Shown: positions 8,845 through 18,393, counted from the stretch's first letter. The stretch: DNA of 64,000 nt from Caulobacter sp. FWC2 (GCF_002742625.1 NZ_PEBF01000001.1:620001-684000); one strand, 5' to 3'. Numbers and translations: made by a program. The notes: generated by a model not told the origin, from the sequence alone.

Positions 8845-9488
8845 GCTTTGTGTCCGTAAACATCGAGTCCGCCACCGACTCTCCGGTGAAGCTGACCCGC
8901 CGGGCCCTCGCCAAGCAGCGCACCCGTGAACGCGTCCTGGCTGCCGCCCGCAGCCTGTTCAGCGAGCGCGGCTACGAAGGCGCGACCATCCGGGATATCG
9001 CTCAGGCGGCCGGCATGTCGACCGGCGCCGTGTTCGCCAGCTTCGCCGACAAGTCGGAGCTGTTCGAAGAAATCCTGACCGCCGACTACGAAGTCATCTA
9101 TGCCCAGATGACCCAGGCCTCGCGCAACGCCAAGACCGTCGACGAAGCCCTGCTGGGCCTGTTTGGCGTCGCCTACGGCTTCCACGTCGAGCAACTGCCG
9201 CTGCTGCGCGCCAGCATCGCGGTGTCCTGGACCCGGTCGGAAGCCGCCGAGCGCCGCGCGCGCGGCGACATCAAGCACCTGTTCCGTCTGATCGCCGACG
9301 CCCTGCAACGCGGCATCGACCAAGGCCAGCTGAAAAAAGATATCGACGCCAAGCTCTTGGCTGAGATGAGCTGGGACGTGTATGTCGCCAACTATCGCCG
9401 CGCCGTCTACGACGGCTGGTCGGTGGAAGCTCTGCTGGCGCGCCTTTCGGATCAACTGAAGGTCATCTTCGCGGGCGCTCGCGCCTGA
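8841..9488 (+). CDS. TetR/AcrR-family regulator
   Basis: 215 residues. The N-terminal HTH is clear (TRERVLAAARSLFSERGYEGATIRDIAQAAGMSTGAVFASFADKSELF, residues about 29-75, read in two parts). The C-terminal helical ligand domain is not assignable. It overlaps the preceding 76-residue gene by 4 bp and is followed by a strong terminator. The upstream TTGAAC repeats are the likely operator. The ligand is unknown. Confidence 0.9.
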   Translation: MSFVSVNIESATDSPVKLTRRALAKQRTRERVLAAARSLFSERGYEGATIRDIAQAAGMSTGAVFASFADKSELFEEILTADYEVIYAQMTQASRNAKTVDEALLGLFGVAYGFHVEQLPLLRASIAVSWTRSEAAERRARGDIKHLFRLIADALQRGIDQGQLKKDIDAKLLAEMSWDVYVANYRRAVYDGWSVEALLARLSDQLKVIFAGARA

Positions 9489-9500
9489 CGAACGAAACTG

Positions 9501-9531
9501 GGCGCTCCGTTCGGGGGAACGGAGCGCCTTT
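9501..9531 (+). terminator. Rho-independent terminator after TetR
   Basis: An 11-bp stem GGCGCTCCGTT / AACGGAGCGCC with a six-base C/G loop is followed by a short TTT. It separates the first TetR gene from the second. Confidence 0.8.
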
Positions 9532-9567
9532 GTAACAGCGACGCTAGCGTGTTCGAGGGGGACGTGC

Positions 9568-10176
9568 GTGGGCGTAAGAACTGATCAGAAGGCGGCGACC
9601 CGGGAACGGGTGCTTGAAGCCGCCAGGGACCTCTTCAACGAGGTCGGCTACGACGAGACGACCATCCGCGCCATCGCTGAGCGCGCGGGGGTCTCCGTCG
9701 GGAGCGTCTTCACGACCTTCGCCTCCAAGGCCGAGGTGCTGAGCCATGTGATGGACCACCGACTGGCCGAGCTCTATGCCGAGTTCGACCGCGTGGTGCC
9801 GTTCCTGCGCGGCAGCACGGCCGACAAGCTGTGCTCGATCTTCGCCATCCACTACGAGTACGAGACCCGGCGGGTGAAGCTGTTCCTCGCCCACGTGGCG
9901 GCCTCGTACAATCCGAACAACGATCCGGGCGTCACGCCCTACGGGCGCAATCCGCGCCTGAACCAGATGCTGCTCGACGTGCTGGAAGAGGGCGTGCGCA
10001 AGGGCGAGGTTCGTCCCGATCTCGAGCTGCAGCTCATCGTCGACACCTTGAAGGCCTCATACGCCTGGAACTATCGCATGGCGGCAGCGGCGGGCGGAAA
10101 CCTGCCGGCGGCCCAGATGTCGGCGGCGATGGACAAGCAGATCGGGGTGATCGCCGAGGGCTGGAAGCCGCGCTAG
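9568..10176 (+). CDS. TetR/AcrR-family regulator (second copy)
   Basis: 202 residues starting at GTG with GAGGGGGA about five bases upstream. The HTH segment RERVLEAARDLFNEVGYDETTIRAIAERAGVSVGSVFTTFASKAEVL closely parallels that of the preceding TetR, but the ligand domains differ, so the pair is not a recent simple duplication. The C-terminal domain has a HYEYETRRVKLFLAHVA helix. Ligand and targets are unknown. Confidence 0.9.
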   Translation: MGVRTDQKAATRERVLEAARDLFNEVGYDETTIRAIAERAGVSVGSVFTTFASKAEVLSHVMDHRLAELYAEFDRVVPFLRGSTADKLCSIFAIHYEYETRRVKLFLAHVAASYNPNNDPGVTPYGRNPRLNQMLLDVLEEGVRKGEVRPDLELQLIVDTLKASYAWNYRMAAAAGGNLPAAQMSAAMDKQIGVIAEGWKPR

Positions 10177-10250
10177 GACGCCGAAGATCCGCGCGCCGGG
10201 AACAGGGCCGCCCGTCAGGAATTGTTAACGCGCCAGCCAGGAGCGTCGGC

Positions 10251-10625
10251 ATGCGCGTCCCCACCTCGTCCGCAGTTCTTTTCGCCGCCCTCGTGGTGGG
10301 TTTCGCGGTTCTCGCTGCGACGCCGGCCCTGGCCTGTTCGGCGCGGGCCATGGCGGGCGAGACCGTCTCCGGACCGGTGCTCGAGGTTCCCGCCGCCGGC
10401 GTGATCTGCGTCGCCTTGGGACCCAAGCCTTCCGACTGGGTGCTGGTGCGGCTGGACGGCGGGGCGTCGATCGACCGCAAGATCCTCATGGCCGCCGCCT
10501 TTTCCCGGCGCGTCGACTGCGTGATGAGCGCCGAGGACCGAGGCCGCTGCAGCCTCGACGGCGCCGATGTCGTGACCCTGGCCCAGACGCCCACGGTTCA
10601 GCAGGCCGCGATCAGCTGGCGCTGA
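10251..10625 (+). CDS. Secreted four-cysteine protein
   Basis: 124 residues with a type I signal peptide (hydrophobic core about 8-22, ALA cleavage near residue 28). The mature part has four cysteines (the first immediately after the cleavage site), consistent with two disulfides in the periplasm. The lipobox is poor, so it is probably not a lipoprotein. It is convergent with the TonB-dependent receptor gene with 10 bp between stops. No family is recognised. Confidence 0.65.
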   Translation: MRVPTSSAVLFAALVVGFAVLAATPALACSARAMAGETVSGPVLEVPAAGVICVALGPKPSDWVLVRLDGGASIDRKILMAAAFSRRVDCVMSAEDRGRCSLDGADVVTLAQTPTVQQAAISWR

Positions 10626-10635
10626 ACGTCTTCCC

Positions 10636-12822
10636 CTACTGAGGCCCCGCGCCTGGGTTCTGGAACTCGAAGCCTGGATCCTTGCGGCCCTTGCCGGTCC
10701 CGAAGGTCCAGGCCAGGGTGATGCGGATATTGCGGGCGTCGGGGTCACGGACCACCAGGCTCTTGAGCGCGGGTGTGTCGATCACCTGCTTGTCGCGGTA
10801 GAGGCCAAGGGCGTCCTGGACGGAGACCAGCAGGGACAGCTGCTCGCTGATCTTGCGGCGATAGCCCAGGTCGATCCCCGAGAAGGGCAGGGCGTAGCCT
10901 TGCGGCGTAAGGCGCTTGCCGACCAGGACGCCGTTGACCTGCAGGAGATCCTTGGGCGTGGCCTGCCAGCTCAGGCTGGCGCGGCCCTGGGCCGTCGTGC
11001 CCGTGCGCTTGTCGGTAAAGCCCAGGTTCGAGCCGTCGAGCTGCGCCCAGAACAGGGCGCCGCTGAGGTTGTAGGTCAGCTTGGGCGTCAGTTTGCCGTT
11101 CAGGACCAGTTCCAGGCCGCCGTTGCGGGTCTGGGCGACATTGGCCTTGGTGGTGACGAAGACGCCGCCGCCTTGATCCGTGACGACGTCGGTCACCACC
11201 TTGTCGTTCTCGCGGTAGAACAGGGTGGCCAGGGCCATCACCGGCGCCTTGCGGTACTGCCAGCCCAGCTCGAACGAGTGGGTCTGCTGCGGCTTCAGGT
11301 TCGGGTTGCCGATCCGGTAGTTCAGCGGGTCCAGCAGGAACGGCACGGGATTGAGGTCGAACGGGCCGGGGCGCTGCAGGCGTTCGCTGTAGCTGGCGGT
11401 CAGTTTCTGCTGGTCGTTCAGCTTGTAGGACAGGTGCAGGCTGGGCATCAGCCGGGTGGTGTCGTTGTCGGTCTTGCGGCCCGTCGAGGAGAGATCAAGC
11501 TTCGACTGCTCGTAGCGCAGGCCAGCGAGCATCGTCAGGTCGCCGAGCGGGCGCTCGTAGGTGACATAGGCCTGGGATAGCTGCTGCTCGTAGAAGAACC
11601 TGTTGGTCAGGCCCGGATCGACGGTGAGGCCGCCCAGCGACCCGCCGCGAAGGCCGACATTGTCGTAGACGTTGTCGTCGAACTGCAGATCAAAGCCCAG
11701 CTTCAGCGTCTGGCCCGGACCCATCGGTCGGACATAGTCGCCCTTGAGGTCGGTCTGGCGGGTGTCGTAGCCCAGCCGCTGCTGGTCGTAGGCGCTGGAC
11801 GCCGACGGGACGGTCGCCAAGGTGTGGCCCGTCCGCGTGCGGTTGTCGTCGGTGACGTCGTAGCTGAGCCGCAGCGACAGCTCGTGGCCGTCGCCGTCGA
11901 ACTTGCGGCGCAGGCTACTGACGATCGCCGCGTTCTCGCGTTTCTGGCGGATCGAGAGGTCGCGCCGATAGGCCTGGATGAGCGCTCCGGCGGCGTTCTC
12001 GCGCGTGGTGTCGGCCGTGCTGTCGACCGCCAGGTTGAAGCGTGACAGCCGCGCCTCGCCGCCGATCCGCAGCTTGTCGGAGACGTCGTAGTCGACCGTG
12101 CCCTGGCCGGTCAGGCTCTCGAACTCGAACGCGGAGGCGCCTTTGGTCTCGCTGTCGAGACTGGCCTGCTGGCGGCGCTCGTAGTCGGCCTGGTCGGCGG
12201 TGTCCTTGCGGTAGTTCAGGTCGCCCGACGCCGCCAGCTTGCCGCTGTTGTAGCCGATATTCCCGGACAGGCCGCCGCGGCCGTGGTCGCCGCCGGTCAC
12301 GCGGATCGAGCTGGTGCGGCCCGAGCCCTTGGCCTTCTTGGTGATCAGGTTGATGACCCCGCCCGTGCCGTCGGCGCGGAACTCGGCCGAGGGGTTGGTG
12401 ATCACCTCGACGCGGTCGATGCGCTCGGCCGGCATCTGCTGCAGCGCCTGACCGCGCCCGTCGCCGCTGAACAGGCCCGAGGGCTTGCCGTCGATCAGGA
12501 TGGTGACGTTGGGATCGCCGCGCATACTGACATTGCCTTGCACGTCGACCTCCACGGAAGGGACGTTGCGCAGGGCGTCGGCGATGCCGCCCGACTGCGC
12601 GGCCAGATCGCCAGAGACGCTGTAGCTGCGACGGTCGATCGAGGTGCGCACCGTCGGAGCGTCGGCCGTGATGGTCACGGCGCTGACGCCATTGGCGCCG
12701 TCGGCGGGCTTGGCGGCTGAGGGCTTCGCGGTCGGCGCTTGAGAGGCGGGAGGTTGCGCGGCGGGAGAGGCCGCGGCGGCGGCTTGGGCGGCGAACGCGA
12801 TCCAGACGATACCGACAGGCAC
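10636..12822 (-). CDS. TonB-dependent outer-membrane receptor
   Basis: 728 residues from a GTG start at 12822, which has AAGGGGGAA about eight bases upstream and gives a clean signal peptide (MPVGIVWIAFAAQAAAA). A longer ORF from 12894 lacks that signal at its N-terminus. Residues about 70-185 are the plug (DALRNVPSVEVD, VTILIDGKPSG, ERIDRVEVITNPSAEF). The rest is a beta-barrel of the OMP_b-brl_3 kind ending in IRITLAWTFG plus a short tail. The Ala/Pro-rich segment before the plug could act as a TonB box region. The ligand is unknown. Confidence 0.9.
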   Translation of the reverse strand: MPVGIVWIAFAAQAAAAASPAAQPPASQAPTAKPSAAKPADGANGVSAVTITADAPTVRTSIDRRSYSVSGDLAAQSGGIADALRNVPSVEVDVQGNVSMRGDPNVTILIDGKPSGLFSGDGRGQALQQMPAERIDRVEVITNPSAEFRADGTGGVINLITKKAKGSGRTSSIRVTGGDHGRGGLSGNIGYNSGKLAASGDLNYRKDTADQADYERRQQASLDSETKGASAFEFESLTGQGTVDYDVSDKLRIGGEARLSRFNLAVDSTADTTRENAAGALIQAYRRDLSIRQKRENAAIVSSLRRKFDGDGHELSLRLSYDVTDDNRTRTGHTLATVPSASSAYDQQRLGYDTRQTDLKGDYVRPMGPGQTLKLGFDLQFDDNVYDNVGLRGGSLGGLTVDPGLTNRFFYEQQLSQAYVTYERPLGDLTMLAGLRYEQSKLDLSSTGRKTDNDTTRLMPSLHLSYKLNDQQKLTASYSERLQRPGPFDLNPVPFLLDPLNYRIGNPNLKPQQTHSFELGWQYRKAPVMALATLFYRENDKVVTDVVTDQGGGVFVTTKANVAQTRNGGLELVLNGKLTPKLTYNLSGALFWAQLDGSNLGFTDKRTGTTAQGRASLSWQATPKDLLQVNGVLVGKRLTPQGYALPFSGIDLGYRRKISEQLSLLVSVQDALGLYRDKQVIDTPALKSLVVRDPDARNIRITLAWTFGTGKGRKDPGFEFQNPGAGPQ

Positions 12823-13064
12823 TGCGAAATTCCCCCTTAGGTCGCGAGCGTCAACAACGGACCAGGCAGGGATACAGCCGTATTTCTGGGCCAACTACAA
12901 CTGTAATTTCCGTAATGTGGCGGGCGCACGTGGATTTCCGGCGCCGAGAGTCCGGTGGTGGAAGCGCCGTGGCGTTTCGGTCCGCCGACGCCGGAGGATG
13001 TCGTCGCGCGGGTCGGCGAAGCTCTCAGCGGTGATGGTCCGTCCTGAAGCGGCCAGGGGGGCCT

Positions 13065-14672
13065 TTAGCCTTCCTTGGTCAGCCTCAGGTCCTGATAGTC
13101 GAAGCTGAAGTCGGCCAGCGGCGAGACCGCGCGCACCAGGGCCGAAACCACCTTGCCGTCCCTCAGGTCGAAGCTGAAGAAGGCGTCCTCCTGGGTGCGG
13201 TCGTCGAACACCGTCTTGAAGGTCTCGCCGTCGAAGACCTCCAGCTTGCCCTTGAGCAGCGGGGTCTTGTCGAAGGCCACGTGAAGGCCCTGGGTCTTGC
13301 CTTTCCCGACCATCTTGATCGTCACCGTGCCGTACCAGGGATCGCGATAGACGCCGGCATAGGCGGCCAGCGGCAGGCTGGGCTTGGCGCCCGACGAGGG
13401 CGTGGTGGCCTTGGCCGCGTCCCGGATCGTATCGGCGTCGGCCTGGGCCTGGACGCGCTTGGACGAGGCGATCCAGTCGAAATCGCTATGGCCTTGCAGG
13501 CGGTCCGGGCCGCCATAGCGCAGCGACCGCAGCACCGGGTTCTCCTCGGCGTTGGTCATCACCATGATGCCGGACTTCCGTCCCGGCAGCAGACCCGTAT
13601 AGGAGATGAAGCCGGCCAGGCCCCCGGTGTGCCAAAGCAGCCGCTCGCCGCGATGGTCCTGCACGAACCAGCCCAGGGCGTAGGCCTGGATCGACGGACG
13701 CGCCGGGTTCTCCGTGGTCGGACCATCGCTTGAGCTGGTGATGGTCTGGGGCTTCCACATCTCCTTGGCCGAGGCCTCGCTCCACAGGCGTTTGCCATTG
13801 GGCGAGAGGCCAAGGCCCAGCTGGACCATCATCCATTGGGCAATGTCCTTGGGCGTGGAATTGACCCCGCCGGCCGGACCCGCCGCATCAAAACTGCCGT
13901 CGAACGGCAGGACGGTCTGGGGGCCGAGGCCCCGCACCGGCGGACCCAGGCGGCAGTGCGGCTCGGCCCGGTGGGCGCGGTCGACCAGGGCCGGGCTGGA
14001 GACGGTGTCGTTCATGGCCAGCGGCTGGAAGATCCGGGTCTGGATGACCTCTTCCCACTTCTGGCCGGTGACCGTCTCGATCAACGCGCCGGCGGCGACA
14101 TAGAGGACGTTGTCATAGGCGTAGCCGCCCCGGAACTGCCCGCCGATCGGCAGGTACTTCAGCCCTGCCACGATGTCGGCGCGGGTGTGGGTGGGGGAGG
14201 GCCAGATCATCAGGTCGCCGGCGCCCAGGGTCAGGCCGCTGCGGTGGACGAGGAGGTCGCGGACGGTCATCAACTTGGTGACCACCGGATCGCTCATCTG
14301 GAACGACGGCATGTACTGGGTGACCGGCGCGTCCCAGGCCAGCTTGCCTTCCTCGACCAGCATGGCGATCAGGGCGGCGGTCATGGCCTTGGTGTTGGAG
14401 GCGATGCCGAAGGCGGTGTTCTCGTCGACCTTGTCGGGAGCCCCCAGGCGCTTGACGCCATAGCCCTTGGCCAGGGTGACCTTGCCGTTCTCGACCACCG
14501 TGACGCCCAGGCCCGGCTGGTCGGGGAAGGCCGCCATCACCTCCTGGGCGAACCTGTCGACCGCCGCGCCGACCGCGCCGGTGTCCTGGGCGAAGGCCCT
14601 GTTGCCGAACGCCGCCAGGCCGCCGGTGGCGAGAGCCGAGACAAGGGCGGTGCGGCGGGTCGTGGCGAGCAT
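13065..14672 (-). CDS. Serine hydrolase of the beta-lactamase/PBP fold with C-terminal extension
   Basis: 535 residues. A Tat-like signal (TTRRTALVSALATGG) leads to the beta-lactamase domain with S92-N-T-K95 (SxxK nucleophile motif), Y186-D-N188 (YxN) and H348-T-G-G (KTG equivalent). From about residue 425 a DUF3471-like C-terminal domain follows (LAAYAGVYRDPWYGTVTI). Such proteins are exported class C-like esterases or D-amino peptidases. A true beta-lactamase role is not implied. No operon partner is evident. Confidence 0.9.
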   Translation of the reverse strand: MLATTRRTALVSALATGGLAAFGNRAFAQDTGAVGAAVDRFAQEVMAAFPDQPGLGVTVVENGKVTLAKGYGVKRLGAPDKVDENTAFGIASNTKAMTAALIAMLVEEGKLAWDAPVTQYMPSFQMSDPVVTKLMTVRDLLVHRSGLTLGAGDLMIWPSPTHTRADIVAGLKYLPIGGQFRGGYAYDNVLYVAAGALIETVTGQKWEEVIQTRIFQPLAMNDTVSSPALVDRAHRAEPHCRLGPPVRGLGPQTVLPFDGSFDAAGPAGGVNSTPKDIAQWMMVQLGLGLSPNGKRLWSEASAKEMWKPQTITSSSDGPTTENPARPSIQAYALGWFVQDHRGERLLWHTGGLAGFISYTGLLPGRKSGIMVMTNAEENPVLRSLRYGGPDRLQGHSDFDWIASSKRVQAQADADTIRDAAKATTPSSGAKPSLPLAAYAGVYRDPWYGTVTIKMVGKGKTQGLHVAFDKTPLLKGKLEVFDGETFKTVFDDRTQEDAFFSFDLRDGKVVSALVRAVSPLADFSFDYQDLRLTKEG

Positions 14673-14740
14673 GGGCGGTCCTTCGGCGTGAGGCAGGCAC
14701 GCTAAGCTGATGCTCGTGGAGGCGGCAAGGGTGCTAAGCC

Positions 14741-16429
14741 TCAGTTCCCAGCATCCAGCAGCCGGCGCGCGATCACCTGGGCCTGGATCTCGCCCGCGCC
14801 CTCGAAGATGTTGAGGATCCGCGCGTCGGCCAGCAGGCGGCTGGCCACATATTCCATGGCGAAGCCGTTGCCGCCGTGGATCTGCAAGGCGTTGTCCGCC
14901 GCCGCCCAGGCCACGCGCGCGGCGATCAGCTTGGCCATGCCGGCCTCGAGATCGCAGCGCTTGTCTTCGTCCTTCTGGCGGGCGGCGTAATAGGTCAACT
15001 GGCGCACACCCATGATCTCGGCGGCCATCATGGCCAGCTTGTTGTGCACGCGCGGGAAGTCGAAGATCGCCTGGCCGAACTGCTGGCGGTCCAGGGCGTA
15101 GCCGAGGCCGGTCTCCAGCGCGGCTTGCGCGACGCCCACGGCGCGGGCGGCGGTCTGGATGCGGGCGCTCTCGAAGGTGGCCATCAACTGTTTAAACCCA
15201 TGGCCGGGCGCGCCGCCCAGCAGATTCTCCGCCGGCACCGTGAAGCCGTCGAAGCCCAGCTCGTATTCCTTCATGCCGCGATAGCCGATCACCCCGATCT
15301 CGCCGCCCGTCATGCCGTCGGCGGGGAAGGGGGCCTCGTCCGTGCCGCGCGGCTTGGGGGCCAGCAGCATCGAGAGGCCGCGATAGTCGGTGGTGGCCGG
15401 GTCGGTGCGCACCAGCAGGGTCATGACGTCGGCGCGGGCGGCGTGGGTGATCCAGGTCTTGTTGCCGGTCACGACGTAGTTCCCGCCATCCAGCACGGCG
15501 CGGGTGCGCAGGGCGCCGAGGTCAGAGCCCGTGTTCGGCTCGGTGAAGACGGCCGTCGGCAGGATCTCGGCGCTGGCGATCTTCGGCAGCCAGTATTCCT
15601 TTTGAGCGTCGGTGCCGCCGGTCAGGATCAGTTCGCCGGCGATCTCCGAGCGGGTTGCCAGCGAGCCGACGCCGATCCAGGCGCGCGACAGCTCTTCGGA
15701 GACCACGCACATGGCGGTCTTGCCCATGCCGCTGCCGCCATATTCCTCGGGGATGGTCAGGCCGAACACGCCCAGCGCGCCAAGCTCTTCCACCAGCTCG
15801 ATCGGGATCAGCTCGTCTTTCAGGTGCCACTCGTGGGCGAAGGGGGTGACCTTTTCCTCGGCGAAGGCGTGGAACTGGTCGCGGATCATCTCGAAGGTTT
15901 CCTCGAGGCCCGTCTGCTCCAGCGTCGGGCGACCGCGCGCCTCGGCCAGGCGCTGGGCGATGCGGGTCTTCACGGCCTGGGTGCCGCCCTCGACCATCAG
16001 CTTCATCAGGCCGTTGGAATAGAGCCGGTTCAGCACCGCGCGGTCCTCGACCAGATGGGCTGGGCGGACGATCTCGCCCTGGTTCATCGGCACGCCGCCC
16101 ACTAGTTGGGCGCAGTATTCGGAGAACAGCAGCTGGGCCAGCAGGGCCTCGATCTCGCCGAAACGACCTTCGTCTTGTAGCCGCTCGGCCCAGCCGGCGA
16201 CCTGGTTCAGCAGCTCGGCATAGGCGGCGTACCAGCCGTAGCCGTGGACGCGGTGCTGGTGGAGGTCGGCCAGCTTGCGGTCGATCTTGCCCCCCTCAGG
16301 CGCGATGTGGGCCAGTACGGCGGGCTTGGCCTCGGCCACGAAAAGCTGGGCCGCGTCGGCGGCCTCGCGCAGAAGGCCGGTCAATCCCGGGAGGACCAGG
16401 GTCTCGGTCAGGCTTGCCGTGTGCGTCAT
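14741..16429 (-). CDS. mcd: (2S)-Methylsuccinyl-CoA dehydrogenase
   Basis: 562 residues. The C-terminal about 390 residues are an acyl-CoA dehydrogenase (TIPEEYGGSGMG, TEPNTGSDLG, QIHGGNGFAMEY, FEGAGEIQAQVIARRLL). The N-terminal extension of about 160 residues (LLNQVAGWAERLQDEGRFGEIEALLAQLLFSEYCAQLVGGVPMNQGEIVRP) distinguishes methylsuccinyl-CoA dehydrogenase of the ethylmalonyl-CoA pathway from ordinary acyl-CoA dehydrogenases. It oxidises methylsuccinyl-CoA to mesaconyl-CoA and passes electrons to ETF. GGGGAG precedes the ATG. Two tandem PsrA-like operators lie 17-49 bp upstream. ccr and ecm in this window support the assignment. Confidence 0.88.
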   Translation of the reverse strand: MTHTASLTETLVLPGLTGLLREAADAAQLFVAEAKPAVLAHIAPEGGKIDRKLADLHQHRVHGYGWYAAYAELLNQVAGWAERLQDEGRFGEIEALLAQLLFSEYCAQLVGGVPMNQGEIVRPAHLVEDRAVLNRLYSNGLMKLMVEGGTQAVKTRIAQRLAEARGRPTLEQTGLEETFEMIRDQFHAFAEEKVTPFAHEWHLKDELIPIELVEELGALGVFGLTIPEEYGGSGMGKTAMCVVSEELSRAWIGVGSLATRSEIAGELILTGGTDAQKEYWLPKIASAEILPTAVFTEPNTGSDLGALRTRAVLDGGNYVVTGNKTWITHAARADVMTLLVRTDPATTDYRGLSMLLAPKPRGTDEAPFPADGMTGGEIGVIGYRGMKEYELGFDGFTVPAENLLGGAPGHGFKQLMATFESARIQTAARAVGVAQAALETGLGYALDRQQFGQAIFDFPRVHNKLAMMAAEIMGVRQLTYYAARQKDEDKRCDLEAGMAKLIAARVAWAAADNALQIHGGNGFAMEYVASRLLADARILNIFEGAGEIQAQVIARRLLDAGN

Positions 16430-16445
16430 GCTTGCTCCCCTCGGC

Positions 16446-16478
16446 CAAACAAGTGTTCTTGGGCCAAACAGTTGTTTT
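16446..16478. promoter_or_regulatory. Two tandem PsrA-like operators between mcd and GST
   Basis: Site A (16446-16459) is CAAACAAGTGTTCT and site B (16465-16478) is CAAACAGTTGTTTT, with centres 19 bp apart, about two helical turns. Both fit the (G/C)AAAC-N4-GTTT pattern known for PsrA-type fatty-acid regulators. They lie immediately before mcd and 74-106 bp before the divergent glutathione transferase gene. Confidence 0.6.
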
Positions 16479-16551
16479 CTTTTACTGTGGCTCCTTTCGC
16501 ATCTGCGAGCAATGCCGCAGTGCAGCGCAAAATCACGAATAGGGAAGAAGC

Positions 16552-17178
16552 ATGCTCACGGTTCACCATCTCAACGAGTCGCGGTCGCAGCGGATCCTGT
16601 GGCTGCTGGAGGAACTGAACCTCCCCTACGAGATCGTCTTCCACACCCGCGATCCCAAGACCCGCCTGGCGCCGCCGTCGCTGACCGCCATCCATCCGCT
16701 GGGCAAGTCGCCGGTGATCGTGGACGGAGATCTCACCATCATCGAGTCCGGCGCGATCATCGACTATGTCATCCGCCGCCATGCTGAGGGTCGCCTGGCC
16801 CCCGATCCGGCCAGCGCCGACTACGACCGCTACCAGCAGTGGCTGCACTATGCCGAGGGCTCGGCCATGCTGCCGCTGATGCTCAACATGTATGTCGGCC
16901 GCCTGGGCGAGGCCGGCGCGCCGCTGCACCCGCGCATCCAGGGCGAGATCGCCAACCACCTGGCGTTCGTCGACCAGCATCTGGCCGGGCGCGAGTTCTT
17001 CGTTGGCGAAGCCCTGACCGGCGCCGACATCCAGATGAGCTTCGTGCCCGAGGTCGCCAAGGCCATGGGCAAGCTGCCGGAATACCCGCACATGGCGGCC
17101 TGGATCGAGCGGATGCACGCGCGGCCGGCCTGGAAGGCGGCGCTGGACAAGAGCGGACCCTACGCCTTGGGGGCTTAA
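16552..17178 (+). CDS. Glutathione S-transferase family protein
   Basis: 208 residues. The N-terminal thioredoxin-fold half (LTVHHLNESRSQRILWLLEE, then GKSPVIVDGDLTIIESGAIIDY with the cis-Pro and the ES glutathione-binding motif) is followed by the all-helical GST C-domain (LTGADIQMSF). GGGAAG lies before the ATG. It is divergent from mcd and shares its putative operators. The substrate is unknown. Confidence 0.92.
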   Translation: MLTVHHLNESRSQRILWLLEELNLPYEIVFHTRDPKTRLAPPSLTAIHPLGKSPVIVDGDLTIIESGAIIDYVIRRHAEGRLAPDPASADYDRYQQWLHYAEGSAMLPLMLNMYVGRLGEAGAPLHPRIQGEIANHLAFVDQHLAGREFFVGEALTGADIQMSFVPEVAKAMGKLPEYPHMAAWIERMHARPAWKAALDKSGPYALGA

Positions 17179-17184
17179 GCCGAC

Positions 17185-17520
17185 TCAGCCGCCGACGGCG
17201 ACGACTTCGATATCCAGCGAAGCGCCGCCGCCGGCGATCGCCAGCAGGCGGTCGACATTCGGATGCGCGCCAGGGCGCTCGCGCGCATCCGCCGTGTGCT
17301 CGGCGAACACGACCAGACCGTGTTCGGCCGCTGTGGCGTCCAGGCCGCCGAAGGTTTGCTTCAGATATTGATAGACGGCCACCGAGCCGTGCTTGCCCGG
17401 CTGGTTCTCGATGCTGGCGACCACGGCGCCCTGGGCGTCGATCAGGTCGATGCGCTGAACGCCGTCGATGGGCGGCAACTGCAGAAGGTTGTCCTTGAAC
17501 GTCGCGCCCGGTTGAATCAT
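17185..17520 (-). CDS. DUF2322-like protein
   Basis: 111 residues, no signal or membrane segment. The sequence FKDNLLQLPPIDGVQRIDLI ... GAVVASIENQPGKHGSVAVYQYL ... GLVVFAEHTADARERPGAHPNVDRLL resembles the small DUF2322 family from memory. Function is unknown. It is convergent with the GST gene, 6 bp apart. Confidence 0.75.
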   Translation of the reverse strand: MIQPGATFKDNLLQLPPIDGVQRIDLIDAQGAVVASIENQPGKHGSVAVYQYLKQTFGGLDATAAEHGLVVFAEHTADARERPGAHPNVDRLLAIAGGGASLDIEVVAVGG

Positions 17521-17732
17521 CGCCCGCTTTCTCGAATGTCTAGGTCATCGCGGGCGGGCCTGTAGCACCGCTCGCGGATGTCCGCCACGGGCGCGCCAAG
17601 CCGCGTCCTCGAACTTTTTTCAACATGAACGAAATCTGCTGAAGCTGTCCGCGCAACCGTTCAGCTTGGCCCTGTCATGGTCTGTCTCACGGGGTTGCTG
17701 ACCCCGGACACTTTCAAAAGGGACAAGAGACC

Positions 17733-18290
17733 ATGACCATCAACACGAAGATCAAGACCATCGCCCTGACCCTGGGCGCCGCCGCCGCCACGCTGTCGCT
17801 GGCCGCCGCTCCGCAAGCCAGCGCCGGCGTCGTCGGCTGCAAGGCCTCGGGCTCCAAGCAGGAGGTCGGCGCGGTCCTGGGCGGCCTGCTGGGCGCGGTC
17901 GCCGGCAACCAGATCGCCGGCAAGGGCGATCGCGGCACGGGCACGGCCATCGGCGCCGTGGTCGGCGCGGGCGCCGGCTCGGCGGTCGGCTGCGGCATGC
18001 AGAAGAAGGACGCGGCCCAGGAGGTCGGCGGCATCTACAAGTCGGGCGGCTATCGCTACGCCCAGACCGTTCAGGCCGCTCCGCTGATCGCGACCAAGGG
18101 CAAGTACGTCGCCCGTTCGACCCTGAACCTGCGCGCCGCCGCCTCGACTCGCGGTGAACGTCTGGGCGCGGTCGCCTCGGGTGAGACCTTCCAGGCCCTG
18201 GGCCGCACCGGCGACGGCAAGTGGATCCTGGTCGGCCAGGACGGCGTCGGCGTCGGCTACGTCAGCAGCGCCTACGTCTACCGCGCCTAA
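17733..18290 (+). CDS. Secreted glycine-zipper and SH3 domain protein
   Basis: 185 residues with a signal peptide ending at ASA near residue 31. Residues about 45-92 form a glycine-zipper stretch (GAVLGGLLGAVAGNQIAGKG, GTAIGAVVGAGAGSAVG) typical of Gly-zipper 2TM proteins that insert in or contact the outer membrane. The C-terminal about 65 residues are a bacterial SH3 domain (STLNLRAAASTRGERLGAVASGE, WILVGQDGVGVGYVSSAYVY), often peptidoglycan binding. An envelope role is likely. Confidence 0.85.
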   Translation: MTINTKIKTIALTLGAAAATLSLAAAPQASAGVVGCKASGSKQEVGAVLGGLLGAVAGNQIAGKGDRGTGTAIGAVVGAGAGSAVGCGMQKKDAAQEVGGIYKSGGYRYAQTVQAAPLIATKGKYVARSTLNLRAAASTRGERLGAVASGETFQALGRTGDGKWILVGQDGVGVGYVSSAYVYRA

Positions 18291-18347
18291 AGAGGTCTGA
18301 GTTTCGGGGCGCGTCCGCTCCGTCCCTCTGGCCGCGCCTGCGAAGAG

Positions 18348-18385
18348 AGCCCGTTCGGTCGCCCCCATGACCGGACGGGCTTTTT
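18348..18385 (+). terminator. Rho-independent terminator
   Basis: A 13-bp stem (AGCCCGTTCGGTC / GACCGGACGGGCT, one G:T pair) with an eight-base loop is followed by five Ts. It ends transcription of the SH3/glycine-zipper gene. Confidence 0.85.
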
Positions 18386-18393
18386 CGTGAGCG

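Noticed and set aside
14876..16105. Large plus-strand ORF (409 codons) opposite mcd
   Set aside because: A high-GC shadow frame with Gly/Arg/His/Gln bias; the minus strand encodes a complete acyl-CoA dehydrogenase.
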